DNA of 64,000 nt. Source: Xenorhabdus beddingii. Lineage in GTDB: Bacteria > Pseudomonadota > Gammaproteobacteria > Enterobacterales > Enterobacteriaceae. The notes beneath the pieces are model-generated. The model had not been told where the DNA came from. It saw only the letters and a list, made by a program, of their open reading frames with translations, and made no database searches. The stretch spans positions 59,004 through 123,003 of the forward strand of contig NZ_MUBK01000010.1 in the NCBI RefSeq assembly GCF_002127545.1, given 5' to 3'. The stretch's first letter is position 1. Every line of letters starts with the position of its first letter. The position numbers and the translations under genes are program-made. Positions 42,413-51,924 of the stretch are shown here, in pieces.

Positions 42413-45118
42413 TTACTCCGACAACATTTGAATACGATGAATAATGCGGCCCAGCCGTTCGTTCTGGACGGCTGTAATTTCACGCCCAGCAGAATGGCCG
42501 GCATTTTCTTTAATCACTTCTCCCAGACCGACCAGCCAATCAAAGAAAAACCGGGCGCTATAGTTCAGCATTTCGTTGGTCAGGCGATACAGCCGTTCAT
42601 CCGCTGTCCACAAGGCGGGATCTTTTTTATCCGGGCGGGCAAAAATAGGCTGCCCTTTGGTAAAACGGCTCTCAGGGCGTGTCTCATCCGGTATGTTCTG
42701 GTAGCCCAGCCAAGTGATGAAATCATTCATAACATGCATGACACGGGAAACCTGACGTTCCATCATTTTTTCCCGTCGAACACCCGCCTGTTCGGTGTTT
42801 TCCAGCACTTTCAGCACATCCTTTTCGACGTTCATTCGCTGGATAGCCGTGATTAATTCATCGACCAACATTTCAACAATGGGGCGGGGAAGTTCGATAA
42901 AATTCGCCATTCCCGGCTGTTCGGGGACGGTTCGCAGCTCATTGATCCACAGCTTGATCGCGCGATGGGCAAACTCTTGCTCGTGGCTGTGCGCAGAGAC
43001 GGCTTCATCCGGAGTATCACTGAACAGATCAAAGTCACTGCCGATACCAAAGAAATCGACCGGTTCATCGGCCTTATTCTCTTGCGCAGGTAACTCTGCT
43101 TCCGCTTCCTGCATATACAGTTCTTGCAGTGCCTTGCGCTGGGGAATGAGACTCACCAACAGTTCACCGTGCATTCCGGCACGGGTTTGCAGGGCTTTAA
43201 GAATATCCGCCGCGATCCGCTCTTTTTTCGCGACCTCTTCCGCACCCTCTGGCTGATACCACGCGTGCAGATTTCCCGCTACCAGTTCGTGTCGCGTTTC
43301 ATCTAACTGTTCGGCGATACGGGCAAGTTTAATTTCACGTTGTGAGACGATCCCCAAATAATCTGCCAACCGACGCATCCCCCCATCATTGAGTTGCAGC
43401 ATGGCCTCCCATGCCGCTTCGGGCGAGGCGATATGGCGCTGAATACCCGTATCTTCAAGAAAGGTTTTTTTCATCAGGGCCAGTTTAGGCGCGGTTTGTT
43501 GATTGAATTCTGACTCACTGTCCGCCTGCATCATGATAAACGGTGTGGCCTGACGGGGTTTACGCACCAGAAAGGTATTATCGAAAGCCCGGCCCGGTTG
43601 CCATTCCTGCATCCACGGGAAATGCCCGAAACGCTCCGTCATGGTGATTTTGATCATGCCTCCCTGTCCCCAGACTTCGCGCAGCATGTCCTCTGATTTG
43701 TTCAACTCCTGTGTGATACGCAAATCCAACTTGGTGATCGCCCAGACCAATCCTGATGGGCGACGGGCCCGACTGGTGGCATCGGCACCCTGGGTATAAC
43801 GGATCCATTCATCCAGCACACCACCCACATCTTTCACGTTGGATTGTTCGTTCGAAGGGGTGCAAACCACCAGCACGTTCATCTCTTGATTGAGCGTGTA
43901 ACGTTCAAACAAATAGGCGACTTTGCCCCGCAGGATTAACTGTGCCAGAGGGTTATTGTCTTCACTTTCGGCCGCATTCTGGAAATAATCCAATGATTCC
44001 ACGCCAAGACGCCCCCGATAGCCGGGGAAATCCAGCAAATCGACCTCTTCCAACAAACTTTCTCGCGTAGAAGTTTGCGCAGAAGCCAGCGTAGAAGCGA
44101 GTAACGGAACATGCAGCTCAACGGTCAATGCCGTCAGTTCCGCCAAAGAAAGGGAGACCGGGGCTGACAACCCGTTGACCAGTTCAGGACAAACCTCAAC
44201 CTGCAAGTCGTTATGCTTGTTCAGGCGCTCCAGCATATCCACGTTCATGATGCTGTTGGCCTGCACCAGACGACCATTCTGCTCCGTGACCAGAACACTG
44301 AGAGGCGCCCTCACGACACTGGCTCCGCCCAAACGCTGTAATGTATCAGCCAAGCGTCGATAGACGTCGCTGAATTCGCGGATATTCCCCCACAGTTCGC
44401 TGAATAACTGGGCACGATCATCAATCGATAACCAAGGTGCCAGTTCTACCGCCGTTGGCCAGTATTGCCGGGCCATTTTGCTTTGGCTTTTTTCCGCATG
44501 GCGAACCAAATAATCCCATAAGGCCACAACATCATCTTCCGTCACCCCCGCCACTTTGTGTGACTGACGGCGGCCATTCAGCGTGGTCAGCAAAGTATTG
44601 ATGCGTTTTTCATCATAATTCCAATCGATTTTCTCCTGATTGAAATCGTGAATAAACGCATTGGCAATAATTTTGGCTATTTCCACTTCATTGAACAGTT
44701 GTAATTCAATCGGCCAATCGGGATGGGATTGACGGGCATGACGACTAAAACGCGTCACAAGCCCGGTGGCTTCTTTTCCCCCGCCGGGCGGGTTAATGTG
44801 CTCGATAAAATCGAGTTTATGATGGCCCATTTGGGTTTCCAAACGCCCATTTTCACCCGCAGCCAGCGAAGAAATAAGGTAGGATTTTCCGGCTTGAGAT
44901 AAACCAAAGAAACCGATGGTCATGGGGCGGGTAGCCGCGATCGCCAACCGTTGGGCGGTATTCCGGCTACGGCGCAGTTTCAGCTTTAATCGGTCGGCTT
45001 CCGTATTCAGGCGAGGTGCGTTACCCCGCGCATCGTCAATCCACTCAATCGCCTGACCCGCACCTTCTGCCACACCAAGCCATGCTTGTTTTAATTGTTC
45101 GGGAGTATGATTATTCAT
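42413..45118 (-). CDS. srfC: SrfC, large P-loop GTPase-like protein
   Basis: 901 residues from the ATG at 45118, whose AT overlaps the srfB TAA (TAATG). A ten-codon upstream extension is possible but unneeded. The N-terminus has a P-loop, IGFFGLSQAGKSYLISSLAA (about 68-87 in this numbering). DLLDFPGYRGRLG-like sequence (VDLLDFPGYRGR) about 300 residues later looks like the G3/switch II motif DxPG. Next come VLVVCTPSNEQSN and VWAITKLDLR, a candidate G4 motif (TKLD). Long helical C-terminal regions suggest a dynamin-like or YjdA/CrfC-like architecture. It matches the Salmonella SrfC family by order and length. No signal peptide is visible. Confidence 0.88.
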   Translation of the reverse strand: MNNHTPEQLKQAWLGVAEGAGQAIEWIDDARGNAPRLNTEADRLKLKLRRSRNTAQRLAIAATRPMTIGFFGLSQAGKSYLISSLAAGENGRLETQMGHHKLDFIEHINPPGGGKEATGLVTRFSRHARQSHPDWPIELQLFNEVEIAKIIANAFIHDFNQEKIDWNYDEKRINTLLTTLNGRRQSHKVAGVTEDDVVALWDYLVRHAEKSQSKMARQYWPTAVELAPWLSIDDRAQLFSELWGNIREFSDVYRRLADTLQRLGGASVVRAPLSVLVTEQNGRLVQANSIMNVDMLERLNKHNDLQVEVCPELVNGLSAPVSLSLAELTALTVELHVPLLASTLASAQTSTRESLLEEVDLLDFPGYRGRLGVESLDYFQNAAESEDNNPLAQLILRGKVAYLFERYTLNQEMNVLVVCTPSNEQSNVKDVGGVLDEWIRYTQGADATSRARRPSGLVWAITKLDLRITQELNKSEDMLREVWGQGGMIKITMTERFGHFPWMQEWQPGRAFDNTFLVRKPRQATPFIMMQADSESEFNQQTAPKLALMKKTFLEDTGIQRHIASPEAAWEAMLQLNDGGMRRLADYLGIVSQREIKLARIAEQLDETRHELVAGNLHAWYQPEGAEEVAKKERIAADILKALQTRAGMHGELLVSLIPQRKALQELYMQEAEAELPAQENKADEPVDFFGIGSDFDLFSDTPDEAVSAHSHEQEFAHRAIKLWINELRTVPEQPGMANFIELPRPIVEMLVDELITAIQRMNVEKDVLKVLENTEQAGVRREKMMERQVSRVMHVMNDFITWLGYQNIPDETRPESRFTKGQPIFARPDKKDPALWTADERLYRLTNEMLNYSARFFFDWLVGLGEVIKENAGHSAGREITAVQNERLGRIIHRIQMLSE

Positions 45119-48100
45119 TAGATTTTGATGCTCCCACTGTCGAGCCAATAGTGTGTTTCACCCAGACCGCTGCCAACCAGGGTATTCAGTTTGAAGCTAA
45201 CGTCATTAGGACGCGGGTTTTGCTCAGATTCGACAATCTCCATCTCGCTAATGCGGAATTTTTCCGGACTGCCCTTCGATTCTGCTTCGCGTCCCCGCCC
45301 TTCTTCCACTTCCAATTTCAGGCGCAAGACCGCATCACCCGCTAACGCTGCCGCCAGCCGGCTTCCCGGAATTTTCAGGGTATACAATGGCGTTGCCGGC
45401 CAGCGCTCATTATCAAGCTGGCGGAAACCAAGACGCATTTCCCCACGCGCTTCGAAATAGTGTTCACCATCCAGTTGGAACCCTGATTTATCCAGATCGA
45501 TATCCCGATAAAAGACGTTACTGTCTTTCAGCAGATTATTACTGTCGAGCATGCCGAAATAACGGATCGTCGAATAGGGCCTGAAATTGGCGGTACGGAA
45601 GTAGAAATTACTCAAACGTGATTTTTCCGCCAGCAGGCACAGCATCGCACCGACCGCTGCGGTAGATTTCGGATCTTCAATCAATCCTTTCTTATTGAAT
45701 GGATACCAACCTCCCGTTTCATAACCATGCAGCGGCAGAATACGGGCGGGCGGTACTGGCTGTAACTGGCGAAGCAATGCCTGAATTCCCGGCAAGCGGG
45801 AAGGACGCCCGGTTAACAGCAGCATATCGCAGTGATAATGCCAAAGCACTTCACTCAAGGAGCGCAGACTTTGGCAAATATTAATGCGATTATTGCGCGC
45901 ATCAATAAACTCCTTATGCAGCTTCATTAAGCTAATGTTCAGCGGCACATTGAGAATAGAGAATGTGTTTTCCATTCCTGTTGGCAAACTGCGCCTGATT
46001 TCATCATCCACATATTCACGCACTTTATCCGTCGGTGGATGGGGAAGCAGATCACTGAACGTCGCACTGATGACCTGCTCACCCGCTTCTGGCGTGAAGT
46101 TTTCATAGTGGTGCAAGATAGCAAGTGCCGCCGGCGCAAATATTTGTAGCGTCAGTTGCTGGCGCAGGACTTGTTTACCGGCTTCCAGCGCTTCACTGCC
46201 AAATAACCGTGACATGACCGCTTCTGCATCTGAATCTTGATAACCAATATTCAGTAACGCCGCCTTGAATGCCGGCTGTAAATAAAGCTGGATCACATCC
46301 AACAAAATATCATCACCGGCAACTTTAAAGCCTTCGCGGAATAGCTGTGTCGGTACAATACGCACATTACTGCCACTCCCTTCATCCAAGGTATAACGGG
46401 TAATCACCAGATCCGTGGTGCCGCCGCCAATATCGATAGACGCGATTTTCAATGTGCGTTCATCGCCCGTTGCCAGCTTGTTATCAGGGCGCACCGTGGC
46501 AGCAAAGAATTCTTCGCTGCGACCGCCAAAATAATTCTGTGTTTCGTTATAGAGGTAAACCAACTGACCACAAGTGGCTTCATCCCATTTAACATGCACT
46601 TCCGGCAACGCCCGTTTGCGATCAAGGTTTTTATCTTCCCGGCCACTTTCATCAATACCTTGATCCCGGTCTTCCCAGCCCAAGGCTTTCCACACCAGCC
46701 TGATGGCTTGCATCATTGACTGCTGAAAAATCACACGTTCAGGTTTTGGCATCGCGGGCGGCACAGTAAGAATGATATTTTTCAACTGACGAGGGGTGCT
46801 GGCATGTGTCATCTTCAAGCGTTGCGCCGGACTATTAATCTGCATGAGCGCCTGAGCCAGAACTTCTGACAACATCATGGTCATTAAGGCGCTGCGGCTA
46901 TAATTCGGCGTGAAGACCGGCATACGCTCAGAAGGCTTGAGAGAATACAGCGCTTCCCCTTTATCGTTGATCATGTAGGCCATCGGTGCCGCTGTCGCCT
47001 GTGGCTCACGATCCGATTTCACAAAGGCACGGCTGAAGCGCCAGCCGGGGGAATAAGGGGCTTCATCCCACAAATAGCGTTTCGGGCTGGAAAGCCCGGT
47101 TGACCCTTCGGTTCCCAAACGTTGTGACGCCATGCGCAAGGCTTCTTCTCCCAAGCGGCCGATGGTTGGCCAGGTGAAGGCATCACTGCGCCCGCTTTTT
47201 GCAGAAAAATCCTGCCGGCCAAATTCAGCCTGAGCAAACTCCAACCGACTGTCAAAAGGCTCGGTGTAAACATACTGGGGTTCACTCAGATCGCGGAGCT
47301 GTAACTGATAATGATGGGATAAGCCTTGGTTATCGTCGTTATGTTCTTCAATCAAAATCCCGCAACTGCGCGAGTTGCCCACGTCCAATACCAGATCAAC
47401 GCCAATAATCGGGTTATCCTTCAACCTGACATCATTAAGCTGGATTTCAGGCACGTTCAATAAGACGTTCAGGGCATTAACCAAATTGAGATAATGTGCC
47501 TGATACTCTTTTTGGCTCAGACTCAGGTCAATATCTTCCGGGTAATGGCGCCATAATCCGGTGGCGCGTTCGGTGTAGGTTTCCCGCAACCAGTCATCCA
47601 CCCATTTCAACAACAGAAAATCCCCCATTTCGTGGTGGTTCTCTGCCAGCGCAAAACCTACGCCAGAGCGCACATCGTCATCATCGGGTGCCAAATATTG
47701 GGTGTTCTGTCTGTCAGGCAAGACTTTGGTATCAAAAGCCAGTGTCACTCGCCAGGTATTTCCCTGCTCATCCGGCGTATCCAGTGCATGAAACTTCACA
47801 CGCGACCAGTTGTTCGGCCCTGATGCAAAACTCCGGGGGGAATTAAAACGGAAAAAGGGCAGGGGCAGCCAAATATCGTGATAAAGTTCGAGGGACTTCA
47901 CCAGTGACAATGAGTAATCTGATTCTGCTGCAAAGGCCGGATTCCCCGGCGCAGAAGGCACCAGAAAATTGTTGTCCCGCTCGTTATAGATCAGGCGGAT
48001 CACCGGATTATCTTCTCCGGCCAATAGAAACTCACCGTACACTTTGTGCTTGGGTAACGCGAAAGCAAAATCCAGAAACTGAATGCCACTGTCACGGATC

Positions 48101-48141
48101 AGGGTGACTTTTTCTTTGAAGTCAGTAATAGTTGCCAGCAT
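45118..48141 (-). CDS. srfB: SrfB, actin/Hsp70-like ATPase-fold protein
   Basis: A 1007-residue SrfB-family protein with the nucleotide-binding motifs of the actin/Hsp70/sugar kinase superfamily: phosphate-1 loop GVDLVLDVGNSRSCGILIEE (about 247-266), phosphate-2 loop IASIDIGGGTTDLVITRY (about 560-577), and adenosine motif LLLTGRPSRLPGIQALL (about 770-786). It has no signal peptide or membrane segment, so it should be cytoplasmic. Its stop overlaps the srfC start and it begins four bases after srfA. In Salmonella, srfA, srfB and srfC were named as SsrB-regulated genes, and SrfABC of Xenorhabdus stockiae has been described as cytotoxic. The mechanism is unknown. Confidence 0.92.
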   Translation of the reverse strand: MLATITDFKEKVTLIRDSGIQFLDFAFALPKHKVYGEFLLAGEDNPVIRLIYNERDNNFLVPSAPGNPAFAAESDYSLSLVKSLELYHDIWLPLPFFRFNSPRSFASGPNNWSRVKFHALDTPDEQGNTWRVTLAFDTKVLPDRQNTQYLAPDDDDVRSGVGFALAENHHEMGDFLLLKWVDDWLRETYTERATGLWRHYPEDIDLSLSQKEYQAHYLNLVNALNVLLNVPEIQLNDVRLKDNPIIGVDLVLDVGNSRSCGILIEEHNDDNQGLSHHYQLQLRDLSEPQYVYTEPFDSRLEFAQAEFGRQDFSAKSGRSDAFTWPTIGRLGEEALRMASQRLGTEGSTGLSSPKRYLWDEAPYSPGWRFSRAFVKSDREPQATAAPMAYMINDKGEALYSLKPSERMPVFTPNYSRSALMTMMLSEVLAQALMQINSPAQRLKMTHASTPRQLKNIILTVPPAMPKPERVIFQQSMMQAIRLVWKALGWEDRDQGIDESGREDKNLDRKRALPEVHVKWDEATCGQLVYLYNETQNYFGGRSEEFFAATVRPDNKLATGDERTLKIASIDIGGGTTDLVITRYTLDEGSGSNVRIVPTQLFREGFKVAGDDILLDVIQLYLQPAFKAALLNIGYQDSDAEAVMSRLFGSEALEAGKQVLRQQLTLQIFAPAALAILHHYENFTPEAGEQVISATFSDLLPHPPTDKVREYVDDEIRRSLPTGMENTFSILNVPLNISLMKLHKEFIDARNNRINICQSLRSLSEVLWHYHCDMLLLTGRPSRLPGIQALLRQLQPVPPARILPLHGYETGGWYPFNKKGLIEDPKSTAAVGAMLCLLAEKSRLSNFYFRTANFRPYSTIRYFGMLDSNNLLKDSNVFYRDIDLDKSGFQLDGEHYFEARGEMRLGFRQLDNERWPATPLYTLKIPGSRLAAALAGDAVLRLKLEVEEGRGREAESKGSPEKFRISEMEIVESEQNPRPNDVSFKLNTLVGSGLGETHYWLDSGSIKI

Positions 48142-48145
48142 GCGG

Positions 48146-49678
48146 TTAATTTGCCTCTCGCTTTATCGACATAGGAAATAACGTTTTTTCGTCATAACGC
48201 CCTTTACACTCCGCTACCCCCTGTTTACCGGGTTGGCAAATCACATCAGGCATGGTGTAAGTGGAACCATCGGTGCATTTTGCCTCGCCACGGCTATCCA
48301 GTTGTAGCTTCTCAGAATTCATGACGGCCCTGATCGGTGCCTGACAGCGAATGCCATCACCACGCCGCATTTCAATCTCTCCTTTGCCGTCATGGATCTG
48401 ATAAGTCAGGCTCAGTGGCTTGCCGGTACGACTATCCTGAATTCCGGCACCGGCGTGCCAGCGACCATTGAGAAAATCAACCCGGTTCTGTTGCAGGGCC
48501 GTGGCAGGGATGCTCAGATCCGCAGAAGAAGAGGGGTCAACCGATACCGGAGGTAGATTAATCTCGGGCTGGGAAGGCATGGGAGTCGGAGGTTCCTGTG
48601 TTTCCAGCTCAATAGGTGCATTCAACGGTTGCGGGTTGTCACGATTTATCACGCCATCACGATTTATGGCTCCATTAAGTGCAACCACGCCATTCACCGG
48701 ATGCAGAGAATGTTTATCATTGACCCGATTATCACTGACGGGTTTATCACTGGCTAATCGTGATGAAGTTCCCTCTTCCTCTTTCAAAGTCACTTCATTC
48801 CGATGTAAAGGCGTAGAGTCAGTGGAGGATGTTATTCCCCAAATCGGGATTTCAGGTACACAGCCACGCAATAACAACAATGCAAGCAAAATCAATAACA
48901 GAGGCAATAACAGCCATAGCCAGCCGGGTAGCCGCCGGCGTTGTGGCCCTGGCTCAGGTGCTGGAGAAGATTTGGGTTCGGCTGAAACGGCGGGTTCAAC
49001 CACTGGCTTTGATGGCGCGTTTAAAGCCGTATCTGAAACCCGATCTGAAACCCTATCGGAAACAACAGAGGGTGCAACAGGGCGCGATGAACGTAAACAA
49101 TCAAGCGGATTCGGGCGTGCCTGCTGCTTTGCATTCACGAATCCCCAAAAGGTGACGACCGGCTTACCATCAACCAAATAGAGATGATCTTGATCAGGAA
49201 ACTGAACGGTTTTACTCAGCAAAGCCCCAAACAGGCGCATTTCATGGGCCTTTTGGTTAACCATTTGTGTGCTGAGTTGTTCAATGGCCGCCTGGTTTGC
49301 CTCCAGTTGCCGCAATGCGGCTTGACGTTCATCATCCGTTGCCGCCGACCAAGGAACGACATTACCGGGAAATCCCGCATACCAGTCGATATGATCGCCC
49401 TGCTCATTGACCTGCGGAATAGCCAATGAATTGGCAACCTCAGAAAGCTGGCGCAGGCGTAAAGTTTCTCGTAACTGTAGAGCGGAAAGATGAACAGCCT
49501 GGCCATTCTCTCCCATGGGCAGATAACTTTCGAGTTTATCGCCACGTAAAAAAGTTTCTTTCACGATAGACCGTTCCTTGCTATCAGAAAATACAACACT
49601 GATGTATTTATACCCTTCGTCTTTCACGTTGCCGCTGTGTTGACTGCGACACATTGAAATCCATTGGGTATATTTCAC
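48146..49678 (-). CDS. srfA: SrfA, bitopic membrane protein
   Basis: 510 residues from a GTG at 49678; an ATG at residue 9 (49654) is an alternative, as neither has a strong ribosome site. A cytoplasmic N-terminal domain (1-195) is followed by a proline-rich linker containing VSDRVSDRVSD, one membrane segment (WLWLLLPLLLILLALLLLRG, about 253-272), another low-complexity linker with GAINRDGVINRD, and a periplasmic cysteine-containing beta domain (about 405-510) whose RGDGIRCQAPIRAVM and KCTDGS look disulfide-linked. The order srfA-srfB-srfC is that of Salmonella. Its N-terminal domain and membrane segment resemble those of the VWA protein encoded upstream. Confidence 0.87.
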   Translation of the reverse strand: MKYTQWISMCRSQHSGNVKDEGYKYISVVFSDSKERSIVKETFLRGDKLESYLPMGENGQAVHLSALQLRETLRLRQLSEVANSLAIPQVNEQGDHIDWYAGFPGNVVPWSAATDDERQAALRQLEANQAAIEQLSTQMVNQKAHEMRLFGALLSKTVQFPDQDHLYLVDGKPVVTFWGFVNAKQQARPNPLDCLRSSRPVAPSVVSDRVSDRVSDTALNAPSKPVVEPAVSAEPKSSPAPEPGPQRRRLPGWLWLLLPLLLILLALLLLRGCVPEIPIWGITSSTDSTPLHRNEVTLKEEEGTSSRLASDKPVSDNRVNDKHSLHPVNGVVALNGAINRDGVINRDNPQPLNAPIELETQEPPTPMPSQPEINLPPVSVDPSSSADLSIPATALQQNRVDFLNGRWHAGAGIQDSRTGKPLSLTYQIHDGKGEIEMRRGDGIRCQAPIRAVMNSEKLQLDSRGEAKCTDGSTYTMPDVICQPGKQGVAECKGRYDEKTLFPMSIKREAN

Positions 49679-49803
49679 TTAACAGGGAGAAGAAAGAAAA
49701 ACAGGTCCTTCCCAAACATAATGTGACGGAATAATCCACGCTACGGATAAAACGGATCATGATCCCTGAGAGGTTATTGTAACTACTACGGAATAAGCAG
49801 TAA

Positions 49804-49851
49804 AACCCCTGTGATCTTATTACACTACCACATCGACTAAAAACAGGGGTT
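49804..49851 (-). terminator. Long-loop hairpin between the membrane VWA gene and srfA
   Basis: AACCCCTG (49804-49811) pairs with CAGGGGTT (49844-49851) around a 32-base loop, in the 212-base spacer. It could weakly separate the VWA gene from srfABC transcription. Little T-run follows, so read-through is likely. Confidence 0.4.
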
Positions 49852-49890
49852 AATATAAAACAATATTAAATTTATTATGTTTTATTTTTA

Positions 49891-51339
49891 CTAATTACAA
49901 TTCTCAGGGATATATTCCTGTATCGCCTGATTTATTACTTGAGTAAACTGGCTGGCATTATTAGCGGCAAATACTTTTCCCCCCGTCTGTTCTGCGATGC
50001 AATTTCCCGCTCCCGTATTCATGATGTCCACAACATTAACCTGTAAACGAGGTTTCTTTCTTTTAAGCGCATTAGCCACGGCACAAGGGTCGCCGCCACA
50101 AGTTTCATCTCCATCGGAAATTAACAAAATCATTGCGTCACGATCCACCCCATCCACCAAAGCCCCCGCTTTTTCCAATGCCAGTGCCAGCGGTGTTTTT
50201 CCTTCGGGTTCAATGCGATCAATCGTCCGTTTTAACGCCCGTCGCTGCCCGAATGTAAATGAGGAGGAAGTCAAAACACGCTGACAATCAGATGCCGCCA
50301 CAAGACTAATGGACATATCAGAAGGCAATTTATCGATGATTTTCTTGGCAGATTGTTTTGCCACCGTGATGCGCCTTGGCTCTCTCTCCACATTTTCGAA
50401 CGATAGCCCTTGCAACCAACGCTGCAATTCTCGTGGTGTAACATCGATACCGAGGAACATGGATTCTGAAGCATCAAAAACCAGCACAACCTCCGGCGCC
50501 TGATTTTGACTGCGCTGGGCAGGACACAGCTTTTTCACATCGACGGGAGGCGATTTTACTGCCACGTTCGGCGGCATCTTTGGCGCTACCTTCTCCGGCT
50601 CCACCTCTGGCTCTACAACAGATTCTTCCAAAACTGCGTTTCCGATGGCTTCATCAACCGGCTCAACGACCGCCGTTTCCGCAACAGGTTGCCGTATCTC
50701 TTCGGGAAGATTGACCGGCTTGACCGGAGAAAATGTCGGTGACAAACAACCTCGCAATAACCATAGCAATAACAGCGCAAGCAGTAATAACAACAGCCAC
50801 CACATCCAGCGAAATTTTCGCCTCTGTGCGGGTAAGGCAGGATCAGGGGAATTTGTGTTACCCGCTGCGAGCGATTGTTTTGCGAGCGATTGTTGTGCGA
50901 TCAATTGTTGTGCGAGCGGTTGTGATGCGGGTGGAATAGCCTGTCCCCAGAGGATAACCGGTTGATTATCTATACTCCAAATCTGTTCTTCCGCAGGAAA
51001 ATGGCTGATTTTTGCCAATAGTGCAAGAACGTCTGTATTGACGGCCTCTTTCTCACTCAATTGCCCATGCAGGCGGGTAATAGCCGCAAGTTGACGGGTG
51101 ATCTGCGCACGAATCTTCTCGCGTTCAGTGCCTGATAGCTGGGCAAAAGGTCGCGGCTGACCTTGTAAATCACTATACCATTCAACAGCACCATCACTGC
51201 TTTTGACGGGTCTGGCAAATAATGAAGAAAAATTTATGGGTAAGTATTGAGCCAATACAGCTTGTAGCAACTCATTATGGTGTAGTGCATATTCGTACAG
51301 CTCACCTTTATTTTCTAAGCTGCGCGTTATTCTTATCAT
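49891..51339 (-). CDS. Membrane-anchored von Willebrand factor A protein, SrfA paralogue (N-terminal/TM)
   Basis: A 482-residue protein. A cytoplasmic N-terminal domain (1-140) includes WYSDLQGQPRPF and SIDNQPVILWGQ. A Gln/Ala/Ser repeat (about 140-160) is followed by one membrane segment (WMWWLLLLLLALLLLWLLRG, about 178-197), a Glu/Val/Pro-rich linker, and a periplasmic VWA domain (about 280-480). The MIDAS residues are canonical: VLVFDASESMFLG (Asp289, Ser291, Ser293) and LLISDGDETCGG. Cysteines in the VWA domain may form disulfides. The N-terminal domain, linker and membrane segment closely parallel SrfA. It lies 21 bases after the SutR-like gene and 212 bases before srfA. Confidence 0.86.
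   Translation of the reverse strand: MIRITRSLENKGELYEYALHHNELLQAVLAQYLPINFSSLFARPVKSSDGAVEWYSDLQGQPRPFAQLSGTEREKIRAQITRQLAAITRLHGQLSEKEAVNTDVLALLAKISHFPAEEQIWSIDNQPVILWGQAIPPASQPLAQQLIAQQSLAKQSLAAGNTNSPDPALPAQRRKFRWMWWLLLLLLALLLLWLLRGCLSPTFSPVKPVNLPEEIRQPVAETAVVEPVDEAIGNAVLEESVVEPEVEPEKVAPKMPPNVAVKSPPVDVKKLCPAQRSQNQAPEVVLVFDASESMFLGIDVTPRELQRWLQGLSFENVEREPRRITVAKQSAKKIIDKLPSDMSISLVAASDCQRVLTSSSFTFGQRRALKRTIDRIEPEGKTPLALALEKAGALVDGVDRDAMILLISDGDETCGGDPCAVANALKRKKPRLQVNVVDIMNTGAGNCIAEQTGGKVFAANNASQFTQVINQAIQEYIPENCN
50867..50926 (-). repeat. Four 15-bp coding repeats in the membrane VWA gene
   Basis: Four consecutive 15-base units (GCGAGCGATTGTTTT, GCGAGCGATTGTTGT, GCGATCAATTGTTGT, GCGAGCGGTTGTGAT) encode a Gln-Gln-Ser-Leu-Ala-like pentapeptide repeat just before the membrane segment (AQQLIAQQSLAKQSLA). 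The in-frame length makes it tolerable to gain or lose copies. Confidence 0.85.
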
Positions 51340-51360
51340 GTTTGTTACCGGTTTGTATTG

Positions 51361-51924
51361 CTAGTTACGAGGGTAATGAATGAGATTGTGGATCACCGTT
51401 ATATCATCGCCTGAGTTAGCATAAGCATGATGGCAATTGGCATGGAAACGCATGGATTCACCTGCTGAAATTTTGTGCCAAGTATCATCAAGACGCAGAT
51501 CTAACTCCCCACTGATAACAATAACATGCTCTATCACCCCAGATTCATGCGGAGAAGATTCACTTGAGGCTCCCGGCACCAGCTCTATTTTCAATAAATC
51601 GATGAAAAGCTCATCATCAAAGGGGATGAGTGGCGTGACACGCATACCCGAATTGTTTTGTTCAAAGACCGGTAATTCATTAAATCGATGTAAGACCGGC
51701 TGAGGTTGGGGATCGGCTCCCTCCAGAAAGGTTGAAAAAGCGATGTTAAAGCCGGTCGCGATTTTCCACAGTGTCGAAATCGTCGGGCTTGATTGACCGC
51801 GTTCAATTTGCCCAAGCATCGCCTTACTGACCCCTGTCAATTTAGCCGCCTGACTGAGGCTTAAGCCTCTAGAAGCTCTTAATAATTTAAATTTTTCAGC
51901 AAGTTTCGATGTGATATCACTCAT
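51361..51924 (-). CDS. sutR: XRE-cupin transcriptional regulator, SutR/YdcN type
   Basis: 187 residues from the ATG at 51924 (MSDITSKLAEKFKLLRASRG). An N-terminal XRE helix-turn-helix (about 10-65) contains LSLSQAAKLTGVSKAMLGQI and SSPTISTLWKIATGFN. A C-terminal cupin (about 100-185) has SSESSPHESGVIEHVIVISG and ESMRFHANCHHAYANSG, ending LIHYPRN. It closely resembles E. coli YdcN/SutR, and the divergent BenE-family gene corresponds to ydcO. SutR is described as a regulator of sulfur utilisation. Here it also lies 21 bases upstream of the srf-locus VWA gene on the same strand, so it may be co-transcribed with it. Confidence 0.88.
   Translation of the reverse strand: MSDITSKLAEKFKLLRASRGLSLSQAAKLTGVSKAMLGQIERGQSSPTISTLWKIATGFNIAFSTFLEGADPQPQPVLHRFNELPVFEQNNSGMRVTPLIPFDDELFIDLLKIELVPGASSESSPHESGVIEHVIVISGELDLRLDDTWHKISAGESMRFHANCHHAYANSGDDITVIHNLIHYPRN

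Noticed and set aside
48468..49181. Plus-strand ORF of 237 codons inside srfA
   Set aside because: Its sequence is Ser/Arg-rich and arises from the antisense of the proline-rich srfA linker and membrane segment; there is no ribosome site.
42413..49678. srfA/B/C as surfactin synthetase genes
   Set aside because: The names coincide, but there are no adenylation, condensation or carrier-protein motifs. SrfB has actin/Hsp70 phosphate loops and SrfC a P-loop, so these are the Salmonella-type Srf proteins.
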